From Candidula unifasciata (lineage: Eukaryota; Mollusca; Gastropoda; Stylommatophora; Geomitridae): a DNA stretch of 64,000 bases. Of the stretch, positions 12,772 to 23,309 are shown one piece after another (within the stretch, counting starts at the first letter, position 1; every line of letters begins with the position of its first letter). Position numbers and translations under genes: made by a program. The stretch spans positions 372,001 through 436,000 of the forward strand of contig CAJHNH020001090.1 in NCBI GenBank assembly GCA_905116865.2, given 5' to 3'. The notes under the pieces were generated by a model. The model worked only from the letters and a program-made list of their open reading frames with translations. It did not search any database and was not told the origin of the DNA.

Positions 12772-13348
12772 ATGACAGTTTGAACCAGATGGATATGGAC
12801 CATATAATCAAGCAGAATACAACAAAACAGGAGACACTAACATTCGCTGTAAGCTACTAATTCTCAGTCGGAAGAAATGGAGGTGAAGGGCAATAAGCCA
12901 AATGTGATTTCACAGAGAAAAGCCTCCTTGCCAAGAAACTGCTAACTGCTGTTTGAGGGGGCAACAACCCAGATGTTGTAAATTTACAAGGAAAGACTTC
13001 CTTGCGCAGAAATTGCTAACTGCTGTTTGAAGGGCAACAACCCAGATGTTGTAAATTTACAAGGAAAGATTCCTTGCACAGAAATTGCTAACTGCTGTTT
13101 GAAGGGCAACAACCCAGATGTTTTAAATTTACAAGGAAAAATTCCTTGCCCAGAAATTGCCAACTGCTGTTTGAAGGGCAACAACCTAAATGTTGTAAAT
13201 TTACAAGAAAAACTTCCTTGCGCAGAAATTGCTAACTGCTGTTTGAAGGGTAACAACCTAGATGTTGTGAATTCACAAAGAAGAGTTTCCTAACGGAGAA
13301 ACTGCTAACTGTCGGCCTTGTTTGTGGCATCTGAAGCTTGTGCTGGTG
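12772..13348 (+). other. Putative 5' leader exon of the four-TM gene, uORF-rich
   Basis: From the acceptor at 12771 to the main ATG at 13349 the sequence contains nine upstream ATGs. They are 12772 (three codons then TGA), 12789 (23 codons), 12877 (22 codons), 12902 (ATG then TGA at once), and 12973, 13046, 13118, 13190 and 13262 (each ATG, one codon, stop). No uORF overlaps the main start. An in-frame stop at 13268-13270 shows the main frame is not open further upstream. Transcription of this segment is inferred from the splice signal only. Confidence 0.45.
12895..13300 (+). repeat. 72-bp repeat in the leader, about five and a half copies
   Basis: The unit carries TTGAAGGGCAACAACCCAGA, then TTTACAAGGAAA, TTCCTTGC and GAAATTGCTAACTGCTG. 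Copies are 72-73 bp apart and diverge by several bases each. Both strands stay partly open because 72 is a multiple of three, but there is no ATG in those frames and no resemblance to a known protein. Confidence 0.9.
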
Positions 13349-15010
13349 ATGTCTGAGGAAGAAGGCAAACACTTCTGTGCTCAAAACGCCACCCCAAAAC
13401 AAAGAGAAATCTGGCGAAACATTGCCCTGATAGCGTGGATCATGGGGATGGTGCCGAGCATGGTGGCAGTGGTGACCCTGACCGGGACATCAATGATGTT
13501 CGCTTTCATGGTCATACTAAACACCACCTTCCTGTTAATCAACTGTGGCTTTTGTTGCGTGCATTTACAAACACTGAAGAGAAAGCAAATTTTTTATCTC
13601 ACGTGCCTGCTCTTCATGATGGTCATCTTGGCTGTGATCATTACATCCATGGTAACTGTCCCAGAAGACGAGTTCCAGATTGTGGGTTTTGTTGGCTGTG
13701 GACTCACTTTCATCTCTTGTATCGCTTTTTTGGTCCTCAACATTCTGCTCCACATTCATGGTTCAGCAGATCCAGTTAGCATGGATGGTAACCTTGAACA
13801 TGTACAATCTGAGAATCTACCCAACGGAATCCTCACAATCAGGTATGTTAACAACCTGCGAGGCAGGCTACAGGATGATTCAATCTTCCAGGTGCAGGCT
13901 GGACAAATTCTCAGTCTCCCACAGCCAGGCCAAGTGGCCAGCACAACACAAAGTTCTCAGACTTCACAGAGGACACGCCGGCCTTCAATCTTTGGATTTA
14001 GAACACGAGAAGAAACAGAGCCAGAGAGAGAGAGACGACAGAGCATCGAGCGGCTGCCAATTCAAATGATATCTAATGGTGCGCACACACCTCAGCGAAG
14101 AGACTCATCCATTTCCCTGATGTCATTCAACTCCCAACGCCGAGACTCCTCAATATCTCTGATGTCCATTCTTAGGAGGACATCAACTAGTTCAATCGAA
14201 TATGATACTGCGTCGGTCAGATGTTCTTGCTACTATTTACCAAACGAAACGACAGATAGTGATGATGTACCGGCGTACTCAGAAACACCAACTGGTAACA
14301 TCACAATATGCCCACTGCACGGAGAGAATCCCATTCCCCCACCATCATACGATAATAACACATCATCGTATAACAGCCTGTGCCGGATACTAGGTCTTCC
14401 TGAGTACGATGAGATTATCAAGCCTGTGATTCTCCCTAGCATGCTTAAAGACATCACAGAAAGTTCTCAAAGCGACATCATTCCTACATCCACCCCAACA
14501 ACAACTAGCAGACGACCTCTGGATTCATCAAACAGAACTTGTCCATTATCTGATCGACATTCAAATGCTCAGGTTATCTTCGAGACCATTTTTGAAACTC
14601 GGTCCGAAAGAAGTGATTCCTTCTTGTCCGAATATAATGTACGAGAATCTGATGCAGAGACGCAATCGATGAATAATACTTCAGCAACAACAGAAGTAGT
14701 AGCAATATCTCTGCCAATTGTACCATCAACTAGTGCTGCTAGAACAACAGAATCAGCTGCAGCAACTCTGCCAACAGCTACTAGTGCTACAACTACAACA
14801 ACAGCTGGAAGTCTACCAGCAGCAGCTTCAACTAGTTCTACAGCAGCAACAACAGAAACAGCAGCAAATCTACCCATAGCACCATCAACTAGTACTATTG
14901 CATCTACAACAGAAGCAGTAGCAGATGGGACACCTGCTGAAATAACCACCACAACAGCAGCTGACTTTACGGATCCAATCAAATTCTCGACTTCCAAGCA
15001 AACAGCGTGA
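13349..15010 (+). CDS. Four-transmembrane protein with PPxY tail, unrecognised family, 553 aa
   Basis: Single-exon ORF. The frame is open back to a TTG at 13322, but the first ATG is at 13349 (MSEEEGKHFC), so I use that; a TGA at 13268 closes the frame upstream. Hydrophobic segments lie at about 24-44, 49-73, 82-104 and 109-135, with no signal peptide, giving a tetraspan topology with both ends probably cytoplasmic. The tail (about 139-553) has Ser-rich basic repeats RRDSSISLMS at 250-259 and 264-273, RRTS at 276-279, a WW-domain-type PPSY at 331-334, LPEY at 350-353, and a Thr/Ala/Ser-rich end (about 447-553). PPxY motifs commonly recruit NEDD4-type ubiquitin ligases (general knowledge); a membrane adaptor role is inference. 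There is no claudin signature or tetraspanin CCG motif. An intron-lacking paralogue of a lineage-specific family is possible. Confidence 0.85.
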   Translation: MSEEEGKHFCAQNATPKQREIWRNIALIAWIMGMVPSMVAVVTLTGTSMMFAFMVILNTTFLLINCGFCCVHLQTLKRKQIFYLTCLLFMMVILAVIITSMVTVPEDEFQIVGFVGCGLTFISCIAFLVLNILLHIHGSADPVSMDGNLEHVQSENLPNGILTIRYVNNLRGRLQDDSIFQVQAGQILSLPQPGQVASTTQSSQTSQRTRRPSIFGFRTREETEPERERRQSIERLPIQMISNGAHTPQRRDSSISLMSFNSQRRDSSISLMSILRRTSTSSIEYDTASVRCSCYYLPNETTDSDDVPAYSETPTGNITICPLHGENPIPPPSYDNNTSSYNSLCRILGLPEYDEIIKPVILPSMLKDITESSQSDIIPTSTPTTTSRRPLDSSNRTCPLSDRHSNAQVIFETIFETRSERSDSFLSEYNVRESDAETQSMNNTSATTEVVAISLPIVPSTSAARTTESAAATLPTATSATTTTTAGSLPAAASTSSTAATTETAANLPIAPSTSTIASTTEAVADGTPAEITTTTAADFTDPIKFSTSKQTA

Positions 15011-15700
15011 ACAATTATTCAAACCAACATAACCATCCTGTTAAAATTATCACCAGATCCACTAGGACAAACACAGAAGTGTTGTATAAGCTCCACTGGC
15101 AAAATGGTAACACACAACAATGCTTTAATGCCTGTTGGTATCATGGACAAATACAACAGTGCTATATGTGTCCTGCTTGTGAAATTGACAAACACAACAG
15201 TGCTATATGTGTACTGCTCGTAAAATTGACAAAACACAACAGTGCTATATGTGTCCTGTTGGTCAAATTGACAAAACACAACAGTGCCATATAATGGCAC
15301 AAATACAACAGTGCTGTTGGTAAAATGGACAAACACTATATGTGTCCTGTTGGTAAAATGGAAAAACACAACAGTGCCATATAATCCGTGTTGGTATAAT
15401 GGACAAATACAACAGTGCTGTTGGTAAAATGGACAAACACAACAGTGCTATAAATGTCCTGTTGGTAAAAGGGACAAACACTACAGTGCTATACACATTC
15501 TGTTGGTAAAATGGACAAACCGAAATGTCTTGTATAAAATCTATTGATAGAATGGACACACACAACAGTGCTATACAAATTTCATTGGTAAAATGGATGG
15601 CAAAATGGAAAAACACAACAGTACTATATATGCTGTTGATCATAAACAAACACAACAATTATTCACAAATTATGTTGGTTAATTGAATAAAAACAGTAAT
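15011..15700 (+). repeat. About 41-bp repeat downstream of the four-TM gene, probable 3' UTR
   Basis: From about 15090 to 15660 there are irregular copies of a unit with ACACAACAGTGCTATATGTG and GTTGGTAAAATGGACAAA. An AATAAA hexamer lies at about 15684-15690, the first strong polyadenylation signal after the stop, so the repeats may be transcribed as 3' UTR. Confidence 0.7.
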
Positions 15701-15829
15701 TTAAAAACAAAATGTGTTCTCGTGTGGACGATGCAAGAACACAACACTTAAGGTTTAAAAATCCATAAGGGAATGACAAAGATAATGATAATAAACTAGG
15801 CCAAACGTAATCTAATTTCTCTTAATGAT

Positions 15830-16080
15830 ATTCCACTCAAAGATGTAGAGTCACACACCTATTTGGGCAGTAATGTAGACAAATATGGGGGAACTGACAG
15901 AGAGATTTTAAAAGATCCATACAAAAGGCAAGAGAAGTTTTCACAGCACTAGGAAATTTGTGTAAGTCAAAAGAAATTAATAAAGTCATAATGAATGCAA
16001 CATTTTTAACTCTAATGTCAAATCAGTACTGCTGTACGGAGCAGAAACATGAAGGAAAACCTAATACACAAAGAAAAACA
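15830..16080 (+). pseudogene. Non-LTR reverse transcriptase C-terminal relic
   Basis: With frameshifts and stops the translation shows HTYLGSNVDKYGGTDREI and, further on, VLLYGAETW, both hallmarks of the region after the RT catalytic core in LINE ORFs. No intact frame remains. Confidence 0.6.
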
Positions 16081-16554
16081 AGAAATGTGGCAAAGTAGGG
16101 TTTGCTGCAATTGGGGTGTTGTGCCAAAATGTGCAGATATTGTAGTCCAGCTGTAAACAACAAAAAGCACCAATTTCCACTCCCCCCCCAACAAAGAAGA
16201 AGGAGAGGAGGAAGAAGAACAGAAGGAAGTAGAGGAAAAAACAGAAGGAAGAAAGAAGAGGAATAATAATAATAATAAAAAGGAGAAGTGGCTTAGAAAG
16301 AGAAGTAATGGAAGGCACAGATTTTGAAAAAGAGACAGAGGTAGCCCATTTTTTCGCATACATTTCCTAAGGAACTCAACTGCCAGTTTGTTTCACCACA
16401 CCTGGTATCACTATATCTTTTCCATGAAGATTAACTTCTAGTGTATATCTCAGCACACTCAATATTCTCAAATGGACAGTGAACAGAAGGACAACAAAGA
16501 CATCCTGGCTATGATCATGGCATGCGGCAGAAATATCGATGAAGCACTGAGAAT

Positions 16555-18842
16555 ATATATATATATACTAGCTGTGCCCTGCCACGCGTTGCTGTGGCCC
16601 TGAATGGTGAAATGGAAAAGAAAGAAAGTAGCTCTCAACTAACAGTGTCTGTCATAACCCTCAACCCCCGTCCCTCTCCCCTCCACCCAGTCATATCTCC
16701 CTCTCCGACGACGGAATAAAAAAATCATCACTTGGCGAAATTATTAAAATAGAAATAGTTAAGAAATGATAATTTTAAAATAATGTTTTAAACTCTCTCA
16801 GTTAACAGTGTCTGCCACCAACCCCCCTCCCCCTCATAATCATATCATCCTCGCCGAAGGATGGGAAAGTCATCATCTGACTAAATATTGTAACTGAACT
16901 GAGCTTTGCATCCGTGTCCACCCAGAGACAGATGGATAGCATTAAAGTGTAATGAGAAGTAAAAGTGGCCAGTGTAACAGCTACCACATCACCCATCCAG
17001 CAACAGTACTACTGCTACCACTACCACCACCACCTTCAGAACAAAAACAAAAAACAGTCACTACTGCGTGTGCAGGTCGGTGTAGCCAGAGGGGTTAGCG
17101 CTGCATGATGTCGCCATGGACTGTTTAGTGCAATTGAGCTCCCAACAAAGAAAAAGAAAGAAAAAAAACAACTGTAATAGTCCGTTCTATACTCACAAAT
17201 AGCGAAAATAAAAACCCCCACCCATCATCTCCCCTCTCCGAAGGGACGAATGTTAAATGACCTTGGCATCCGTGTCCACCCAAAGTAAACTGGACTGTAA
17301 GCAGTCTTAGTTAACAGCTTCTGTCATCTACGAATAGTTTATTATCGAGTGAAGCGTCGCGGGGAGGATAAATGGGACTTTGATGAAATCAGATGTCTTT
17401 GGGCGAAAGTTGCAGATATTGCAGCCTAGCTGTAAATGACAACACAACATGTCAACAGCCCTCTTGAGGGGGAAAAAAAATTAGCACCCAGTGGGTAATT
17501 GAACACCGGTCAACCGCATGAAGGGCAGAATACGTACAAATATACTACCTAAGACTGAAGAGATTGGGTTCGATATCGCAGCCTAGCTGTAAACCACAAC
17601 ACAACGTTCCAACCGCCCTCTCAAAGGTGAACGAAGATTACCGGTGACATGACCAACATCTCGTCGCCGCTATCGCAGGCAAGCTGTAAACCCCCAAATC
17701 GAGCGGAAAGAAGACGTAGATATCGCAGCCTAGCTGTAAACCACAACACAACGTGCCAGGCGCTTAAAGGTAAAAATTTTTTTTTTATCACCTAGCGGGG
17801 CAATGATCGCCAGGCAATGATCGCCAGTCACCCACGTAACACACAAAATAAACAACTGCGCTACCAAGGACTCAAGCATCTGCTCAATTATATCTCTCTC
17901 TCCGAATGATTGAAACATTATTACGTGGCAACATTGTTAAAATAGAAATAGTTAAGAAATGAGAAATGTAAAAAAAGTGTTTTAAGCTCTCTCAGTTAAC
18001 AGTGTCTGGCATCACCCCCCCCCCCCCCCCCCCCCCCCTTGACAACACAAAACGGTAATTACTGTCTGTACATGTCGTTGTAGCCAGAGGAGTTGGCGCC
18101 ACATGCTGTCCCGACAGACTGTTTAACCACAACACAACATGCCAACCGGCCCTTTGGGGTACAAAGAAAAATTAGTACCCAGCGGGGAATCGAACACTAG
18201 TTATACACGTGAAGGGCAGAATACTTACAACTCTACTACCTAAGACTGAAGACTTTAGGTCAGATATCACAGCCTAGCTGTAAACCACAACACAACGTGC
18301 CAACCGCCCTCTCAAGGGCGAACGAATATTACCCGTGACATGAACATTGAGCATCACATCGCCGCTATCGCAGGCTAGCTGTAAACCCCAAAATCTAACG
18401 GGGAAAAAGCGTAGATGCTGCAGCCTAGCTATCAACCACGACAAAACGTGGCAGCCACCCAGTTAGGGGCTCCCCCCCAAAAAATTTATATTCCCCCAGC
18501 GGGGAATCGAACCCCTATCACCTGAGTAAAATAAGCGAAATGCTTACAACTAACTACGCTACTGAATACTCAAGCCTTTAGTAGAAATGAAAGTATATAA
18601 TAATAATGTGAAGGTCGGTGCTGCATAGTCAAAGGTGGCCAATTCATTAAAAATAAATCTGGGTGGCGAACGAAACAAATAATGATTTGACCGTTGCTAG
18701 AGCTACATCCTTCGTGGTTTGTGCGATTTTATGACAAAAAATAATGCTTTGAGTAAAAGGCAACATTGTGTGAAAATTTGAAAGCAATCGGTTCAGTAGT
18801 TTCTGAGTTTAGAGCTAACGACACCGGAAAATTAATATAGAT
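16555..18842. mobile_element. Composite interspersed repeat with internal modules
   Basis: It starts ACTAGCTGTGCCCTGCCACG just after a short (AT)n tract and ends near TTGAAAGCAATCGGTTCAG...AATTAATATAG. Such termini occur in abundant invertebrate interspersed repeats that I cannot name with certainty. Inside, the motif TTAACAGTGTCTG recurs at about 16640, 16802 and 17998, with a variant at 17312. The motif GCAGCCTAGCTGTAAAC recurs at about 17412, 17578, 17724, 18268 and 18420, related to family S2. Confidence 0.5.
18478..18560 (-). mobile_element. tRNA-derived SINE head
   Basis: Read on the minus strand: TAGCGTAGTTAG (box A-like), then GGGGTTCGATTCCCCGC (an excellent box B). Diverged copies of the same head are visible near 17487, 17790 and 18178. 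No complete cloverleaf was confirmed, so it is called a SINE rather than a tRNA gene. Confidence 0.55.
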
Positions 18843-18900
18843 TCAGCCCTTAAGTGACTGTGGCATAGTGCCAATGACATGAACGCGTACACAGACTTAC

Positions 18901-19853
18901 CTGGAATCTTCCATGCCTTGGCGTTTATGATCCCCATGACCATTGAAAATGATTGACTGTGACATCATGCCTTCCCCATGGGGTTCGATGCTGGAGCCCA
19001 AAGCAGAATCCCCCATGGGCAACTTGGTGGCTTCAGAAGGTGAGGAATCAAATGATTTAGAACTGATGGCTGAAAAATGTCCATCACCTGAATCTTTTCC
19101 AATACCGTTGGTCATTGAAAAATGTTCGAAAGACTCTGGTTCCTGTCTAACTTCCGAAGCTTCATCAGCAGCTGTGTCCTCATCTTTATCCTCATCTTTC
19201 CCAAGATTATGGCTCTCTTTTGATGAGCCACTTTCATCAACAGCAGAGGCTGAGTCTTTACTGATGAGGTCACTAGTGCTTGATGACAGGCCCATCCGGG
19301 CACCAACTTTGGTTTTACCCAGAAGATTCTGTAGCAGTGGAGATTTAAACTTTGGACCTCCTGAAGGTGTGGTGCCTCCCTTGTTCTCTACTAACTGTTG
19401 CAAAAGTGGCGACCTGAACTTTGACCTTGCTTCAGGTTCTGGAGAGTGTACTGTTTCTTCCCTTGCTGAGGGTGTTGCTGATGCAACAGCAACCAACTGC
19501 CCCACTTCTGCATTGCTGTCCAGACCCTCACTATGGGTGGATGAGATGCCCAGCACACCTGTAACTGATGTGGACAAAGCAGTTGAAGTCTCCAAGTCTT
19601 GCATGAAGGACGTGGTCATATCCGCACCGTACATCTCTACAGCTGACCCCTCAGCCACAGCCAAAGCTTGACTGTCTTCATCTGAACTTTCAGCAGCGGT
19701 TACTGGCTTCTCATGCTCTACAGGAGAATTCTGGGATGAGTCGAGCTGACTTAAGTTGACTGAGCTGCTGAGAGACTTAGTTGGACTCTCTGCCTTCGGT
19801 GGAGTCTCTGTGGTGGGATCTGTCTTGACTCTCTTCATAATCATCTCTAATTT
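18901..19853 (-). CDS. MAP7: MAP7 exon I: end of MAP7 domain and long acidic tail
   Basis: Acceptor TCTCTGTCTACAG. The exon starts KLEMIMKRVKTDPTTETPPK, matching the (K/R)LEEIMKRxR signature that closes the MAP7 domain. About 300 residues of Ser/Glu/Asp-rich sequence follow, including a duplicated KFRSPLLQQLVENK and KFKSPLLQNLLGKTK pair about 25 residues apart. The 953 bp end at a GTAAGT donor in phase 2, so translation continues in an exon I could not find. The plus-strand frame over the same interval is a shadow. Confidence 0.88.
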
Positions 19854-20189
19854 CTGTAGACAGAGAATTACAATGAGTTTAAAAGGGGAACATATATTAA
19901 GTCACATTATAACAAGGTGGGGTGATCAACTCAGTAATCAATACCTATATAGTTCTTAAAGCCATCTGGTAGCCACCGTATGAAGCTAGCTGACCCCTGA
20001 GGCACACTGATCAAGTACAATACAAACTGTGATCAGAAAGCTCAACTAAAAAAAGATGAAGCCTTACTGCATATTTTTTTTTAAAGTCTTATGACGAATC
20101 TTTGGGCTCATCAAAGATGCAAACAGCTGGTAATGAAAAGAGAGAAGCAACAATTAAATACATAATTTGCTTAAATCACAACTGATCAT
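19854..20189. other. MAP7 intron, nothing recognised
   Basis: Start of the intron between exons H and I on the genomic plus strand. AT-rich, no repeat recognised. Confidence 0.5.
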
Positions 20190-20435
20190 TTCCATTTAGA
20201 GAGCTTATAGACTGAAATGGCTGGGGCATAATGAAAGTATGTCAGATGACAGCGAGGTAAAAACTGTGCATAAGGGAGTTAAATGGCCGTAGAACACAAG
20301 GCAGACCAAGAAGACGATGGAGATAACATCCAGGCAGACCTACAAACACTTGGTGTAACCAAATGAAAAGGCCAACGACAGAGATGAATGGAGGCAGCTG
20401 ATACATACAGCAATGAACCTTAAGGGCTCAGAATG
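20190..20435 (+). pseudogene. LINE reverse transcriptase tail relic
   Basis: With frameshifts it reads YRLKWLGH, ESMSDDSEVKTVHKGV, then RRQTRKTR-like basic sequence and WRQLIHTAMNLKGSEC, the usual C-terminal layout of non-LTR RT proteins (WLGHV..M..RR..GRP..RW). Several disruptions. Confidence 0.55.
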
Positions 20436-20689
20436 CTGAAGAAGAAGAAAGCACAAATACATAAAGCTTTTGAAACATTCGTTGTACTTGTGTATGTCCT
20501 TTACATTCCCTCCATTGAGCGTTCTAGTCAGTTTGTGTTGTATTTCGTACTTCTTGATATCAGTTCTACTTCTATTTTGGGTCAAGGAAGAATCCTACCA
20601 TTTCAAGAGATTTAAGTCCCCAGTTCCAGTAGTTTACATGAATTTTCCCTGACCTGTGTGAAGGTTATAGTATTTCAATTGCATATACG

Positions 20690-21460
20690 AGGGGAAGTCA
20701 ATAAGTAAATCACACAAACTTTGAAAGAAGAAAAAAAAAGATTAACTTGAAAACCATTTATTTTTACACACACACTGTCCATTTATTTTTCAACAAAATT
20801 TCCACCTAGTCATCAGTCCCCCAAAACCTGCTGCACAGAGCTGCGTGCTGTTTTTCTAAAAACACATTTTCACTTCACATTCAACTTCTGCATCATTTGC
20901 AGAATGTCTCCTGCCAAGGTGGGTTTTCAGAGGACTAAAAAGGTGGAAATCACTAGGGGTTAAGTCAGGGCTGTAAGGTAGATGTTCCAGAAGTTCAAAC
21001 CCTAGAGGGTTAATTTTCTCCAGAGTTAACCGAGCCGTATGCAGTCTCGCATTGTCATGAAGAAGCAGTACTCTAGTTAACAGGCCTGGACGTTTTCTTC
21101 GAATTTGCACCATGAAGCATCGATAGAACTTTACAGTACAAATCAGCATTTACACTGTCACTTCATTTTTTTTTTTATTGGTTAGAAGCACCCCTTGAAA
21201 TTCCCAGAGCACTGTCAGCATAACCTTCCCTTCTGATGGTGTAACCTTGAACACAAGGCGAAGAAGGATGCTTCCATTGCATTGAAGCGAGCTTTGATTT
21301 GAGCTGGTAGTGATTTATCCTTATGAATATCCTTTACAGGCAGCCGTTTTGCCCCTCCCCCCAAAAAAACTGCACAGCAGCATGTTGTGGTCTGAGGGTA
21401 CACTCCATAAGTACAGTCGCCATTCGGTTGCTGTGCATGCAACACCTAGTGCCACCTAAT
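20690..21460 (-). mobile_element. mariner-family transposon relic
   Basis: The plus-strand left end ACGAGGGGAAGTCAATAAGTA resembles a mariner terminal repeat. On the minus strand, VMLTVLWEFQGVLLTN is followed, after a break, by LLHDNARLHTARLTL and LPYSPDLTPSDFHLF. The second and third catalytic Asp (HDN and PSD) are separated by 34 residues, the DD34D spacing. The first catalytic Asp, expected in the W-D-x-x-G motif, is Glu here. Stops and frameshifts mean it is inactive. Confidence 0.75.
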
Positions 21461-21600
21461 GAACGGAGACATAAAGTTCAATGTTGCTATCACCTAATGA
21501 CACCTTTAGAAACCACCAACAACATTTTCCTGCCATCCCATAACCATTTGTGACTAACTTACTGGCTTTCCCTTGTACTATCACAGAGTGGAAGAGGCAG

Positions 21601-22677
21601 AACTGCACTAGTATAGGCACACTGCACTAGTATAGGCACACTGCACCAGTATAGGCACACTGCACCAGTATAGGCACACTGCACCAGTATAGGCACACTG
21701 CACCAGTATAGGCACACTGCACCAGTATAGGCACACTGCACCAGTATAGGCACACTGCACCAGTATAGGCACACTGCACCAGTATAGGCACACTGCACCA
21801 GTATAGGCACACTGCACCAGTATAGGCACACTGCACCAGTATAGGCACACTGCACCAGTATAGGCACACTGCACCAGTATAGGCACAGCTGCACCAGTAT
21901 AGACACACTGCACCAGTATAGGCACACTGCACCAGTATAGGCACACTGCACCAGTATAGGCACACTGCACCAGTATAGACACACTGCACCAGTATAGGCA
22001 CACTGCACCAGTATAGGCACACTGCACCAGTATAGGCACACTGCACCAGTATAGGCACACTGCACCAGTATAGGCACACTGCACCAGTATAGACACACTG
22101 CACCAGTATAGGCACACTGCACCAGTATAGACACACTGCACCAGTATAGGCACACTGCACCAGTATAGGCACACTGCACCAGTATAGGCACACTGCACCA
22201 GTATAGACACACTGCACCAGTATAGACACACTGCACCAGTATAGACACACTGCACCAGTATAGACACACTGCACCAGTATAGGCACACTGCACCAGTATA
22301 GACACACTGCACCAGTATAGGCACACTGCACCAGTATAGACACACTGCACCAGTATAGGCACACTGCACTAGTATAGACACACTGTACTAGTATAGACAC
22401 ACTGCACCAGTATAGACACACTGCACCAGTATAGGCACACTGCACCAGTATAGACACACTGCACCAGTATAGACACACTGCACCAGTACAGGCACACTGC
22501 ACTAGTACAGACACACTGTACTAGTATAGACACACTGCACTAGTATAGACACACTGCACTAGTATAGACACACTGCACCAGTATAGGCACACTGCACTAG
22601 TATAGACACACTGCACCAGTATAGACACACTGCACCAGTATAGACACACTGCACCAGTATAGACACACTGCACTAGG
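21601..22677. repeat. 19-bp minisatellite, about 57 copies
   Basis: Unit CACTGCACCAGTATAGGCA with a common A variant (TATAGACA). One copy has an extra base near 21889. Since 19 repeats cycle through all three frames in 57 bp, all minus-strand frames stay open (up to 295 codons), but this is trivial for a stop-free unit. It lies in the intron between MAP7 exons H and I. Confidence 0.95.
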
Positions 22678-22903
22678 GCAGACATCAGCATAAATTATTC
22701 AGTTTTTCAAAAGTGTAGTTTCATTAGAGGCAATGATTCAATGTTTTGTTTTGATTCTTATTACTTTTGTCTTTCATCCGTGAGTTTTTTGCTAAGAATT
22801 CATTAATTATTATGTCTGCTTGTCCAAAGAACACAGTATTTCAGCCAAACAAACAACAATACCTGTCTTACAAGGTAGATAAAAAAAAATAGCTTCCACT
22901 CAC

Positions 22904-23008
22904 TTTCTTCCTTTGAAGTCTTTCTTCTTCTTCTTTTTTTGCCCGTTCTTGCTTTTCTTTTTCCAGTCGCTCAGCCTCCTCTTTGGCTTTTTTATCCGCC
23001 TCCTCTTT
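22904..23008 (-). CDS. MAP7: MAP7 exon H: MAP7-domain coiled coil
   Basis: Acceptor GTTTTTCCTCAG is followed by exactly 35 codons, from KEEADKKAKEEAERLEKEKQ to ERLQRKK, and donor GTGAGT. Both phases are 0, so the exon could be skipped without a frameshift. Confidence 0.88.
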
Positions 23009-23309
23009 CTGAGGAAAAACAATATCATTAGGTAAAAATCATTAATACAAGGATATACAAAATGAGGACAGAGATGCACATCAAGAGGCAGAACAAGAAC
23101 TAAGTGCAGAGATAACATCACCAAAACTCTACAACAGTATGATGCGACTGTAAGAGTCAGAACAAGAAACTTGTATCTTCCTCAACATCTGAAGTGGTAA
23201 CAGAGGAAGTGAAGGAGATAAGGTAATATCACAGAAAATGGTACTGGAAGTAACTAGGTTGTAAGAAAGCAAAAAACAAAACATTTATACAAAACAGTAT
23301 GATCATAGT

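Noticed and set aside
12984..13293. Small proteins encoded by the 72-bp repeat on both strands
   Set aside because: No ATG opens the plus frame, both strands are open because of the repeat length, and divergence includes stops at the edges.
13322..13348. Start of the four-TM protein at 13322
   Set aside because: That codon is TTG. The first ATG in frame is at 13349 and eukaryotic initiation at TTG is not expected.
18478..18560. Functional tRNA gene
   Set aside because: Boxes A and B are good but anticodon and acceptor stems do not pair convincingly, and diverged copies of the same unit occur nearby, as for a SINE.
18943..19671. Plus-strand 242-codon frame
   Set aside because: It is the antisense shadow of MAP7 exon I, which has matching splice sites and family motifs.
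21559..22514. Three long minus-strand frames of a Cys/Tyr/Trp repeat protein
   Set aside because: A 19-bp stop-free unit keeps all three frames of that strand open. Overlap of all frames shows composition, not coding.
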